Origin: Branchiostoma floridae
Taxonomy: Eukaryota > Chordata > Leptocardii > Amphioxiformes > Branchiostomatidae
Reading direction: 5' to 3'
DNA length: 64,000 bases
Assembly (NCBI RefSeq): GCF_000003815.2
Contig: NC_049991.1
Location: forward strand, 14,121,779 to 14,185,778
Shown here piece by piece: positions 1-10,726 of this stretch. A program made the translations under genes and the position numbers. The stretch's first letter is position 1. The number at the start of each line of letters is the position of its first letter. Under the pieces are notes generated by a model that did no database searches, was not told the DNA's origin, and saw only the letters and a program-made list of their open reading frames with translations.

Positions 1-490
1 ATGCAGGTTATACTTGAACTCTGACCAGTATAGAGGTAGGTGAGAAGATGGTTGTAATGCTCTTTGTAAAAGTTAGGGTTAATGTACATTGTATACCTTT
101 TAAGCGCATGTAACTTCTTTATTTTTACCTGATGAGGCAGGGTAGTACTCTATAACCAGTGCAGAGGTAGGGGATAAGATAGCTGTAATGATCTGGGTTA
201 AAGTTAGGGTTAAGGTACACGTATACTGTGTAATAATGTTTTCTGTACACGTTGTACATGTATATCATTACCTGATGAGGCAGGGTAGTACTCTATAACC
301 AGTGCAGAGGTAGGAGAGAAGATAGCTGTTGTAATGATCTGAGATGAAGTTAGGGTTAATGTAAGAGTACATATATACTGTATAATGTCTTATGTACATG
401 TTGTATATCATTACCTGATGAGGCAGGGTAGTACTCTATAACCAGTGCAGAGGTAGGGGAGAAGATGGTTGCGTTGTCTCTGCTGTGGTG
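1..490. repeat. 143-bp tandem repeat copying the end of a CCDC33 exon and its splice donor
   Basis: The block running from the intron across the donor into exon 10 of CCDC33 recurs with an exact 143-bp period. The donor AC dinucleotides on the plus strand lie at 127-128, 270-271 and 413-414, each followed by cctgatgaggcagggtagta and accagtgcagaggtagg. A fourth, decayed copy starts the window (accagt at 24-29). The 413 copy is the functional exon end because only there does the reading frame continue to an acceptor (547). The other two are downstream on the minus strand and carry donors without acceptors. Confidence 0.9.
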
Positions 491-3400
491 GAACAGGTAG
501 GAGTGGTTCCAGACTGGCTGCTCATCAGGACGGGCTGCTAGGCTCACCTGGACACAAACAATGAACGGAGAATTGTTCAGAACAACAATCAATGATTCTG
601 GACATAGTTTGGGAGCAAAAATTAGAACTAAACTAGAAACTAGGACTAAACAAGAGTTCATAGACCTCATATGTCCATGAAATAATCCGATTATGCAAAT
701 TACTCCTGCATTTACATAATCTATGCTTGGTTATGTACACCTTTAAATTATGCCGGTCCCAATGTTGATTGTCCAATAATATACCATTGAGAAGAATTAT
801 AGCACTTTTATATCAATTATGCAAATTAGGGTCAAATTTGCATAATTGTTATCTGCTAAATTGTTCCACCAGCCACAAACTACATATAGTCAGGTATTTG
901 AGTCCTATAATGGAAAACAATGCAAATATAGATTTCCCTCATTAATTATGCAAATTAAGGGCCACTTTGCATAATTTGCAATTTAGGATGTACATCTCTG
1001 TCAAAGCTACCTACATACCAAATATCATCTAAATTTGTCGTTCCCTTGTTCAGTTATCCTCCTAAGAAGATTTTGAAAAAAAAAACGCCCCCGCCAGTTC
1101 CAGGGCAACCTGCTAGGGGACCCAAAATTACACCACCCATTCCTTACGTCATTAGCTATCTGCCACCAAAAAATCAAGACCATAGCACATCCAGTTCAAA
1201 ATATACAGAAAAGAATTTTAGCTGCAGTACCAAGGTCATATACCAGGGGGCCCAAAATTGACCTTAACCTTTGTCTTTCCAACACCTACCCACATACCGA
1301 ATATCGTCGTAATCCATCCAGAGGTTCTTGAGTTATGCTGACCACAAATATCCGGAAACACAAACAAACACACACACAGACAGACAGACACACAGACACA
1401 CCCAAAACTATATCTCCATTTTTCATGGAGATAACTAGAAACAGGAAATAGGTTACCCCATGGATAAAGATGCACACTCTTGAATCCATGCATCCATCCA
1501 TCCAGACAGACAGACAGATAGATATACAGACAGACAGACAGACAGACAGAAATAGGTTATCCAGCAGATAAAGGTGAACTCGCCTGACATAACAGGAATG
1601 CAGAGAGACCATACCTGTGGATATCCACCCTTCTGGTTCTGGGGGACGATGAAGGAAGACGGGTGTGGGGAGGGGAAGGTCACGGTCATCAAGGTCACGT
1701 TCGCGGACCGAGGGGAGGTCATCAGGACATCCTCTCTGTGGGACATGTGATTTACAACATGATTAGCAATTTCATTGGAATAGAGGGGGCAAATGCATTT
1801 CATCCTTACCATGCTATCTTTGTAAACCAACAAGATTTTAATGCACTATGGCATCAGAGAAATGTCTCTCCCCTATCATAGAAAAACAGCTGTACAAAAA
1901 GGCTGAGACAGTTATGACTGAACTTAATAAAAGACCTTTAAGAAAAAAAGCTCTTACTTGTAGTTATGGTAGTCAGGAACTATACGTGCCACTGCAACAA
2001 GAGGACCGACAGGATTTTCCACAGGTCGCTCCATGGCACGAAGGAACACCTGGGAGCAGGAGAAAAGCACTGGATTAAAAAACAATCTTTTTGCAAAATT
2101 ACAATCTTTACCATAAAAGAAAATACTTGTTTAAACTTTCGGTCAGCGATATGACTGTAGGTTAAAGTATTTGAGGTCTTAAAAAAAGTAAGCAGGAAGT
2201 ACTGAGGTATTTCAGCACTAAGGACAGGACCCTTGCATCATGATACTGTAAAGGCAGAAACTTTCTTGGTGGTTTTATGTTCACTGTTTTCACGAAATCA
2301 AAACTACAGCAAGTACTCGATTTTCCTGCTATGCCAATTCAAGCTAAAAAAAACAACCTTCTGACGTTCTGCCAAAGGTACTTCAGCACTAAGGACAGCA
2401 CCCTTGTGTCATACTGATGTATTCTATATTGCAGTAGGAGTATCATACAAGACAAATTAACTACTAAGCCTAGATCAGTGTTGAAATTTTTTTCCATCCC
2501 CTGGATTTTGATTGGAAATCCTGTCAAAGGTGCGGTGATCCTAGGGGAGTCCAGGGGAACATTTTGAAATCTACACCCCCTCAAATGCAATTTCATCTAT
2601 TTTAAGGGGCAAATTTTGGAAGGACGAATGCTGGCTAGAACCCTGGCCTAGATAAATAATAAAACAAAATGCAGTACTTACTTCCAGTCCACAGTACATG
2701 AAGGTGGGGTGTCTGGGAAGCACACTGTGTTTCCTGATGACAGTGGCGTACAGTCGGACACCATCCTTGGAGGCCTTGCTATGCTGTATATTTCAAAGTA
2801 TAACAAATATCTTTGTTATCTAATTACAAAATAACACATTGTTTGCATAGAATTGCTACCTACTTTTTGGGTAAATGAGATATAAGTTGGAAGGGTTTAG
2901 GATCCGAGGTTTGTTACTGGCTTCAAGTTTGGAATTAGAGTTCCACGAACCCATACCTTCGCCAAATAAACGAGGCTTATCATTAAGAATGTTGTTCACA
3001 AATGCACTTACGTACAAAGCTCCCTGGGGACCAGTATGAAAATGTCAGGTATACCCCTTTCGAACTTGACCTTCCTTTTTACAACGGCTACACACCTAAC
3101 AAATATCATCAAAATCTATCCACATTTTTTAGTTATATGCTGTTGACCTACATATAGACCCAAAAAGTCCTAGCTAAACCATTTCCATAACCTTCTGCAA
3201 TTCTGGCAAAGGCAATTAAGTGGTTGATACAAGCATAAAAACTCCATTAATATTTAATGTTACACAGTAGGTAATAAGTCACAGTTTAAGCCGCAGTGTT
3301 GCTACTGACCTTGACCAGTTCTAGATGGTATTGATGGAAAGGCTTGAGATGGTGAACAGGTAACTCATACTGAACCAGCACCTGTTTACTCGGGCTGTCT

Positions 3401-6400
3401 GCTACTGTCAACAGCAGGGCTAGGCAAAAATACGGTTACTGAGTTAAACATTTTATACATAATTTACATAACACCAACTCTCATAATTCTTCCAGTCACC
3501 ATAAGACTGAAACATAAGAATAAACTATGAATTCAAAGAGATTTCATAATGCACCCTCTGGGAATTAGATTGAGGTATGCACTTTTCTGATATCCATAAC
3601 AATCTTAAGACAGTCTTGATATGCATTGCTGTATTAAGGTTTTTTTAAGCAGAACTAGAGCATCCTCCTATGTAGGGACATCCAACAGCCAAACCGCCTG
3701 TCTGGATGTACCCTGCTCTTTCAACCGTCACTCTTAGTTTCTGTGGACGTCCAACCCCCCCAAACCAGCTGTCAGCCAATCAGAGAAAGGCCTTTCAGTT
3801 TTCAAAAGGGGTCTCGCGTATATAAGGGTAAGCTTATTAATATTTATAAGCAGGGCGGCCAGGAAGTAAGAGTGACATGGTTGAAAGAGCAGGGCACACC
3901 CAGACAGGCAGTTTGGCTGTTGGATGTCCCTGCATAGGAGGATGAACTAGAGCTGACATTAGAGAATGTAGTCAGTTCTTTATAAACATAAATAAAGGAA
4001 GCAAATAAACAGATTTCCTCACTAAAGTTCAGTGATAACTTACCATCGTCCTGAGCCCCTGTCTCCGGCATGACCACATTGATGCCCTCCTCCCACCAGG
4101 GAAGATGTGTCGCCTGCATCGGTGTCCGTGTCGTACCCTGCGCAGGGCGATTCCCCTGCTCATCGCTACGAGTTTTCCTGAAAATAAATCATAACACGGT
4201 ATTAACACCCCTAAATTAATGCAGTATTTTTAATGCATTATGAAATATTTTGATACTTTTTAAGATGATTATCTGTCAATCTGATAACACTGTTACAGTA
4301 ATAAATGCATAAGAAGATAATGACTACATATTCTGATACTACAACCTATCTGTTACTTTGAATACAGGTGATTTCAAGATACATGTAGGTGAAATCATAT
4401 ATTCATATATAAATTGGCTGGATAGTTGGAGGTCTTTGCAAATATAAATTCCTGCATATTTGTCATGTTCATGACAGGATTTCTGTTGCATTAACATGAT
4501 GGATATAACCTGATGAATAGATGTTAATTTCTGTAAACCTACGCTGCAACAAAAGGAAGGGGCTGGCGTCCATCCTGCAGGGCTGGCAGGTTCCTGGCCC
4601 CGTGCAGGATCACGTAGAGTTCAGTCTTCCCTGGGACTGCCACATGTGCAAACCCTGAGTCATACATCCCAGGCTGCTGCCAGTCACCCAGGGCAGAGTC
4701 TGTGGTCTGAGGATAGAAGACAGACAGCTTAAGGACAATAGAAGTAATTGGTTTAGCAAAATGCCATATGAGTTCTCCTTTTGGTTGCTGAAATTATAGC
4801 TCTTTCCATACGTTTATGAAGGTTAGACATCCAGGTGAATAATACAATTCAAATACAATTCAATCTCTACAAATGGATAAAAAAACAAAGAATTATCACT
4901 GTTCTCTAGTGTCATCAGTCATTCTCCATTGAAACTCTTTGCATGCATCTAAAAAGAATTAAGCTTAGTTTGACATAATATGACATGACATGACATGAAG
5001 TGACATGTTGTACAGATACATGTGTACAAGTATGTAAAACCTTAGACAGCAAGAATATGACATAGAAAACAGTTTACCCTCCTAGCTGGGCCATCTGTAG
5101 GCAGAGGTGACTCCACATGAAAATCCAGTCGAGAGGGAGGTTCTTCTCTCCGAGGGGGTGTGGGCTCGCGGGGAGGGGGTGTTGGTTCTCGAGGAGGTGG
5201 GGGGGAGGGGGTCGGCGTTCTCACCCTCCGCGGTTGTGGCGGGGGGCTTGGTGTTCTTGGCTGTGGCTGCCGCACGGGCGGGGTCGGCTGTCGTGGCGGC
5301 TGCGGAGCTTTATCTCTGTTGTCGTGGAAGGACACGTGATACTTGATACGTCCGCAGTGCATGGATATGGACTCCGTGCTTAGTGTCCGCAACAGCGTCA
5401 TGATGCTACTGTAGTTGTACAGGTCCTCGTTGTGTTTTGCCTTGAGGTTGATCCGCGGAGCGTTGGTGCGGGGATAGATAGCGAATTTTGCCTCCCCGAC
5501 CTTATGACCCGCGGCGCTGCTGTCTGCAGGAAGACTGAAGGCCTCCAGGAGTAGGAAGACGTCATGCTGTTCATCGTTCTTACAGAAACCTGTGAAGAAA
5601 GATAATGGAATCCAATGTTACACTAAATATTTATAATCATCATTAAAACTGATTCTCTGAGAATCGAAATAACTTTCAATAGATACTGGTAATGTACTTG
5701 CAGTTAGCTATGTGAGTGAGTGAGTGAGTAAGTGAGTGAGTGAGTGAGTGAGTGAGTGAGTGAGTGAGTGAGTGAGTGAGTGAGTGAGTGAGTGAATGAG
5801 AGTGAATGTTGCCACATCAGATCTAAGACTTGTCATTGTTTATTATGACCCAACAAATTCCATATCATGGCCTCCTGAACAAAGGTATATGCCACTCAGC
5901 TTTCGATTGTGATAAAGTAATGAAAACTTGATATAACAGATCATGTCGGTTGGAGATGATACAAAACATTTTACACTTGCAGCAGCATAATACTCGAAGT
6001 TGATAATATTGATTGGGTCCATTTAAGTGCTATAGGATCACACTGACATCAAAGCATTATTTCAGCTTTTAAGTATCAACTCATGGGCTTTGCTTTGAAG
6101 TCGATCCATCTACATGTAGATCAACAAGTAATACCAGGTCCTTAGATTGATCGATTGACCTGTTCAACATAATTACTGATTTACAGAACAACATGTTTTG
6201 AAACTGTTGCTATGTGACACAGCTATGTGCTTTCCCTATATCCTAGCAACGTGTACACTCAACGGGAGGTTTAAAGTGAGTTGCTAGGATACAACACTCA
6301 TTGTAACTGTGGGTCAGTACTGAAGACATCTATACAAATGTAAAGTTGCTACTACAAAATGAAGCTTTTCTAAAATACAAAGCAGTAAATAATGTCATAA

Positions 6401-8299
6401 AATACAATTAAGAACCAAAAGGCAATATTGTACATATATTGTATAATATCAATGAAAGGAAGACAAAATTGATAGAAATAAGAGGGCAAAAACGTTCACA
6501 AATAATTGACTAGGAATTGATTGATTGACTGATTAAACCTAGTACTTAATGTTATATGAACAACTACTGCATGCCAAAACTACATGTAACAGAAGAATTC
6601 CTGTCAGTGAGCATGCCATATCATTGTCAACCATAACTGTTCATGAAACAATATCATACCAAGTCTCTCACAAATGCAAAATTGTATTCCACCATTGATA
6701 TTGTATCAGATGAAAGTTAAGTGCCTTAAAGTTGTACAAGAGGGAGGATCGAATGACTTTCAAGGATCATCAACGTAGCACAGGAAAAAAAAGCAACACA
6801 CATCACTTTGCCCCCACAAAATTTTGGATATCATGAATAGAATTTAAAAAGGAAAGCATCTATCTACAATTTTTGTACAGTGCTGGGTGGAAATCTTGAA
6901 TCTCATTACATTCACCTCACTGATACAGTAAGCGGTCTTAGTGTACTAGGACTCTGACTGGTGTTGTTTTTTGCATTTTGCCGCCTTAGCGGCAAAATGC
7001 TCTGAGGCCAGAATAGTCGCCGTTGTGATGTTGAGATGAACGGACCTGTTCAATCCATGCCAAACATTTCTAAACCTGTTAAAACAGGCATTTTTCCAAC
7101 ATGTTCGCACTGGCGCAGTGGTTAAAGTTTACGCATTCTAAACCAATGCACCCGGTTCGAATCCGGGGAGGTAGATTTTTTTTTTTTTCATTTTTACATC
7201 CATTAAAATACTAATTTTTACATCCATTTGGCCACACCAATTTATTTCTTTGGTTAACGGATTCGCCGCTTCGTTTTTTTGCCGAATAGAAATAAAAATT
7301 AAAAAAAAAAACTTAAAAGTGCCCCGCAACAGAGCTCACTCAAAAACAGGCAGTGTAGTGAAATTTGCTGCAGTTCACGCAAATTTTAACAGGTGGCGTC
7401 TAGATCTAGATTCAGGCACATATGTGAATCTCTCCATGCGCCAATATCAGGTTTAGTTACTCTGTTCTATTTATATGACATTCTAATAACTAGAAAAAAA
7501 CGTTCACACACGCAAACATTGGCAAAATGCCAGCTTTTTTAAAAGCACTTGTTTGTCAATCTTCTGACTTTTTTATTCAATGTACAACTAAGGATAATTA
7601 CCTCTGGGAAGAAGGAAGGTGAACTTGTGGTTCTGGAAGGTAGACAGGGCATCAATATCAGTCTGCTCCACAATGTCTGAAATAGAAACAACTTCTGTTA
7701 CCCCTGTGATATACATCAATGGCTAATTAAGACAAATCATGATTAGATCCAGCATTATGTACATGTATAAATAGAGGTTGAAGACTGTGTAGCAATGACA
7801 CATTTACAATATGTCTCTGTACAATCAACTTGTACAAAGAGTTTGAAAGTCATGCCATTATTTCAGATAGATAGAAGAATATCAGATGACGATATTTGAG
7901 CACACAATATGGCAGCTTGATATTGACCATGAATCATCAACTTGAAGATGGTTCACTCGTAAATTTGTTAATCTGTATTCTGTATCTGTGATCAATGTTG
8001 CATTGTTACTACATTGTTACCTGGTAGCATATCTTTGATTCATAGCAATTTACAATCAACCATTTAAATATTATGTTATGATACAGACAGAATGTCCCAC
8101 CTGTTTCTTCCTCTGCCTCGTCCTTTTCCTGCCCGGGTTCAGCATCGTTGAGTCGCACGGAGATGCCATCCACACCGAACATGGGGTTTTTCACCGACAG
8201 TTTCAGGAAGTAGCGCCCATTGTGGTTAAATTGGGCATTCAGGATGTCAAAATCAAAGTTCAGGGTTCGGTCCTGGATTGATGGAACACCGGAAGCCAT
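415..8299 (-). CDS. CCDC33: CCDC33 homologue, N-terminal two thirds (3' part off the left edge)
   Basis: Ten coding exons, in transcription order: 8299-8101, 7676-7602, 5589-5078, 4706-4543, 4177-4044, 3419-3310, 2783-2682, 2049-1958, 1735-1615, 547-415. All have GT-AG borders and compatible phases, giving about 547 residues. The start is the ATG at 8299-8297; the protein opens MASGVPSIQDRTLNFDF. Stretches match vertebrate CCDC33 as I know it: FCKNDEQHD (exon 3), HNEDLYNY, ELYVILHGARNLPA (a C2-like strand pattern, exon 4), LYATVIRKH (exon 7), ARIVPDYHNYK (exon 8) and QPVWNHSYLFHH (exon 10). The family is poorly characterised; it has an N-terminal C2-like region, a C-terminal coiled coil and testis-enriched expression. 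The coiled-coil half would lie left of position 1. Exon 3 carries a proline-rich insert and exon 10 sits in a tandem repeat. Orthology is judged by eye from remembered family sequence. Confidence 0.88.
1005..1345. repeat. dispersed repeat with two related subunits, (CAGA)n alongside
   Basis: The motif catacc(a/g)aatatc(a/g)tc followed by an A/T-rich stretch and agttat occurs at about 1011-1058 and again at 1290-1338. The same pattern recurs near 3086-3141. The text between (ccaaaattaca, ccaaaattgacc) is also shared. This looks like fragments of one interspersed repeat family inside CCDC33 introns. No open reading frame of note is present. CA/CAGA microsatellite tracts follow at 1360-1400 and 1500-1550. 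Confidence 0.55.
1360..1550. repeat. CA and CAGA microsatellites
   Basis: Short runs of cagacagacagacacacaga near 1375-1400, catccatccatccagacag near 1490-1515 and a second cagacagacagacagacag run near 1530-1550. They lie in the CCDC33 intron between exons 1735-1615 and 547-415 and produce the low-complexity cysteine/valine reading frames on the minus strand, which are not genes. Confidence 0.85.
3653..3952. mobile_element. foldback/hAT-like MITE with 8-bp target duplication
   Basis: Two arms of about 75 bp, 3661-3735 and 3868-3944, are near-perfect inverted copies (outer ends catcctcctatg and cataggaggatg; inner parts include ccctgctctttcaacc and its complement). The element is bounded by an 8-bp direct repeat AACTAGAG at 3653-3660 and 3945-3952. 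An 8-bp duplication fits hAT-superfamily integration. The interior (about 130 bp) contains no transposase; the short plus-strand frame inside it is a by-product. Confidence 0.85.
5710..5805. repeat. (GTGA)n microsatellite
   Basis: An almost uninterrupted run of gtga units with one gtaa variant, in the CCDC33 intron between exons 5589-5078 and 7676-7602. Confidence 0.95.
6973..7000. other. perfect 12-bp stem, 4-nt loop hairpin
   Basis: gcattttgccgc, loop ctta, then gcggcaaaatgc: an uninterrupted palindrome in the large CCDC33 intron, about 105 bp before the tRNA-like SINE head. It may be the terminus or core of a small element, or part of the SINE's 5' flank. Confidence 0.6.
7104..7280 (+). 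mobile_element. tRNA-derived SINE
   Basis: An A-box-like sequence (tggcgcagtgg, 7111-7121) and an exact B box (ggttcgaatcc, 7154-7164) are spaced as in a tRNA gene, giving an internal RNA polymerase III promoter. There is no complete acceptor stem. A T-run follows, then a second motif, ggccacaccaattta...gattcgccgcttcg (7231-7275), which recurs with few changes at 59,928-59,966, so that part belongs to a multicopy family. It lies in a CCDC33 intron. Confidence 0.7.
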
Positions 8300-8906
8300 T
8301 TTCTATCTGTGCAAAAATAGTAAAAAATAGTAAGAAATTAATAATTCTCTATATAGTTTTATTGAATCTGTATGTAAGTTACAAGGTGATTGCTATTTAT
8401 ATGAAAAAAAAGGTTAGAAATATGACTGTTGCAGCAAATATGTCTTCTAAGTTCTATGCTAATTTGTACACTTCAAAGTTAATGAATTTTCTCTGACACC
8501 TAGACTTCTGTGATGACAGTCAATTGCAATAAAACTTTATGATCATCAGCCTCAATATCAAATACATGTTTGATATAGATCAAATTTGATATTTCTAAAC
8601 TACAATAATATGCACGTATGATGCAAAATATTATATTCCTCAACTGTCAAATTGCTGTTTCACTCAGGTCATGTTGCACATTCAAATTATTACAGGACTG
8701 CTGAACTGAACTCTAGGAAATCACAGCTGATTGAAAGTGGAGATGAATGATCACAGTTGGTGAGGGGTTATAACCGTCATATCTTGCACTGTAAACATTC
8801 GGTTTCTTTAGCAGTATGGTTAACGTTTTACTGACAGTTTAGCGATCGTTGTTGTATAACTTTTAACACTCAATCCACATTATTTCGCGAAATCAACAAC
8901 ACTTAC

Positions 8907-8990
8907 CTCGAACACTGAAGACAATATTTCTTCTTCACATCCTCCTGGTGGACGGAATAAGCTTCTGGGACTATCTAGATCGTCCTCCGA
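8907..8990 (-). other. CCDC33: probable 5' untranslated exon and promoter side of CCDC33
   Basis: On the minus strand a good donor (CGAG then GTAAGT) ends an exon at 8907. The coding exon is preceded by AG acceptors at about 8303 and 8307, just upstream of its ATG. This suggests a non-coding first exon starting somewhere above 8907; its 5' limit is not visible, so the upper coordinate is nominal. The region above it (to about 9,400) is GC-richer than the surrounding introns, as expected near a promoter. I see no TATA box. Confidence 0.45.
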
Positions 8991-9856
8991 TCACCTACAA
9001 CATGAAAAACCAAGCTGTCCACAAAACTAGAACTCGAGTGGCACCGTTGCTTTTCAGCTGTGCTATGCTCTTGCGAGAGAACGTCGTTCAGCTCAGTCCT
9101 ATCCCGCGACCGTTCTGGCTTCCAACCTCGGCTCTACGTGATCCAGAACCACCCCACGCCTTTGTCTTGGGTCGGAACAATCCTTAGATCACGGTCTTAG
9201 CAAATCAAGGCGCAAGAATCTTGGCGATCACGCACGCAAACATACCTGCACAACCATGGCACCGTGTACACAACCTCAACGTGACCTCTGACCTGTTCGG
9301 GAGGACACACCTGTTTGGTAGCAGGTGATTGGCTGGTCACAGATTCGCGCCATGAAATATGCAGACAGTAGCGAGTGATTGGATACGTACTGATTCGCAC
9401 GACTACTAGTACTGTGTTGGATCTATGGAAAGTCTAAATGAACATGGAAGTGTAAGAGGGTGGGCAACACGTTGATGCCAGTTTTAGAGGTTGTTAACGT
9501 TACTGTGCTGGGAATGTCTTCTGTCAGTTTTCATATCAAAGTTTGATTTTTATTTATCTTATTATTTCATTACAAACAGGGCTGAACTGACTTAGAAATA
9601 ATTTTTTTCTGTGTCTGCATAACCCCCTGAAGACTGGGATGAACCATTTAAGGCATCAACCCTTGTTTGGGCAAACCTTGAATAATTTGGTGTAAGAAAT
9701 TTGCTGTACCATCAACAAATAAAGACCCATCCACCTACAAAGCTGTTTTCTTTTAAATCAATTTGAAGAAAATATTTTAGAGGATGTAGTTTTGTAAGTT
9801 GTGGAACACTTCTAATATATACAGGCTCTTCTGAGAAGGAATAAGTACTTGTAGTA

Positions 9857-10724
9857 CAGTCAAACCTGTATTAGGGGCCACCTCTACAGAGGGGCCACCT
9901 GTCCATAGTGGCCACTTTTTGTCGGTCCCTTGGGTATTTTATCTACAAGTTGCCACCTCTATACAGAGGCCACCTGTCTATAGTGGCCAAATTTGTCCGG
10001 TCCCTTGAGTGGCCGCTATAGACAGGTTTGACTGGACAGTCAAACCTGTATTAGGGGCCACCTCTACAGAGGGGCCACCTGTCCATAGTGGCCACTTTTT
10101 GTCGGTCTCTTGGGTATTTTATCTACAAGTTGCCACCTCTATACAGAGGCCACCTGTCTATAGTGGCCAAATTTGTCCGGTCCCTTGAGTGGCCGCTATA
10201 GACAGGTTTGACTGGACAGTCAAACCTGTATTAGGGGCCACCTCTACAGAGGGGCCACCTGTCCATAGTGGCCACTTTTTGTCGGTCCCTTGGGTATTTT
10301 ATCTACAAGTTGCCACCTCTATACAGAGGCCACCTGTCTATAGTGGCCAAATTTGTCCGGTCCCTTGAGTGGAACCTGTATTAGGGGCCACCTCTACAGA
10401 GGGGCCACCTGTCCATAGTGGCCACTTTTTGTCGGTCCCTTGGGTATTTTATCTACAAGTTGCCACCTCTATACAGAGGCCACCTGTCTATAGTGGCCAA
10501 ATTTGTCCGGTCCCTTGAGTGGCCGCTATAGACAGGTTTGACTGGACAGTCAAACCTGTATTAGGAGCCACCTCTACAGAGGGGCCACCTGTCCATAGTG
10601 GCCACTTTTTGTCGGTCCCTTGGGTATTTTATCTACAAGTTGCCACCTCTATACAGAGGCCACCTGTCTATAGTGGCCAAATTTGTCCGGTCCCTTGAGT
10701 GGCCGCTATAGACAGGTTTGACTG
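9857..10724. mobile_element. five-unit head-to-tail array of a 180-bp inverted-repeat MITE
   Basis: Each unit begins cagtcaaacctgt and ends acaggtttgactg, a perfect 13-bp terminal inverted repeat. Unit starts are at 9857, 10037, 10217, about 10373 (truncated) and 10547. Inside each unit two related half-copies of ggccacctgtc(c/t)atagtggcca are present. The outermost flanks are TA (9855-9856, 10725-10726), which suggests a Tc1/mariner-type target site. Internal joins are GA instead. The third/fourth join lacks 30 bp. The units are almost identical, so the amplification is recent. The array lies between MARF1 and CCDC33. Confidence 0.9.
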
Positions 10725-10726
10725 TA

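Noticed and set aside
1286-1833. Minus-strand frames rich in Cys, Val and Ser (SVCLSVCVCV type)
   Set aside because: They are translations of CAGA/CA microsatellites; only the 1615-1735 part belongs to a CCDC33 exon.
3743-3937. 64-codon plus-strand frame
   Set aside because: Lies wholly inside the foldback element, mostly within its arms and spacer; not conserved protein.
5107-5383. Plus-strand Gly/Trp/Arg-rich frames opposite CCDC33 exon 3
   Set aside because: Antisense shadows of the proline-rich coding sequence; no splice or start context.
7104-7170. A functional tRNA gene
   Set aside because: A and B boxes are present, but the acceptor and anticodon stems do not pair and the sequence runs into a repeat tail; a SINE head is the better reading.
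8948-9187. 79-codon plus-strand frame near the CCDC33 promoter
   Set aside because: Antisense to the likely 5' exon/promoter, GC-rich by composition, no family resemblance.
9857-10724. A CRISPR array
   Set aside because: Units are 180 bp, adjoining without unique spacers, and bear terminal inverted repeats; this is a eukaryotic MITE array.
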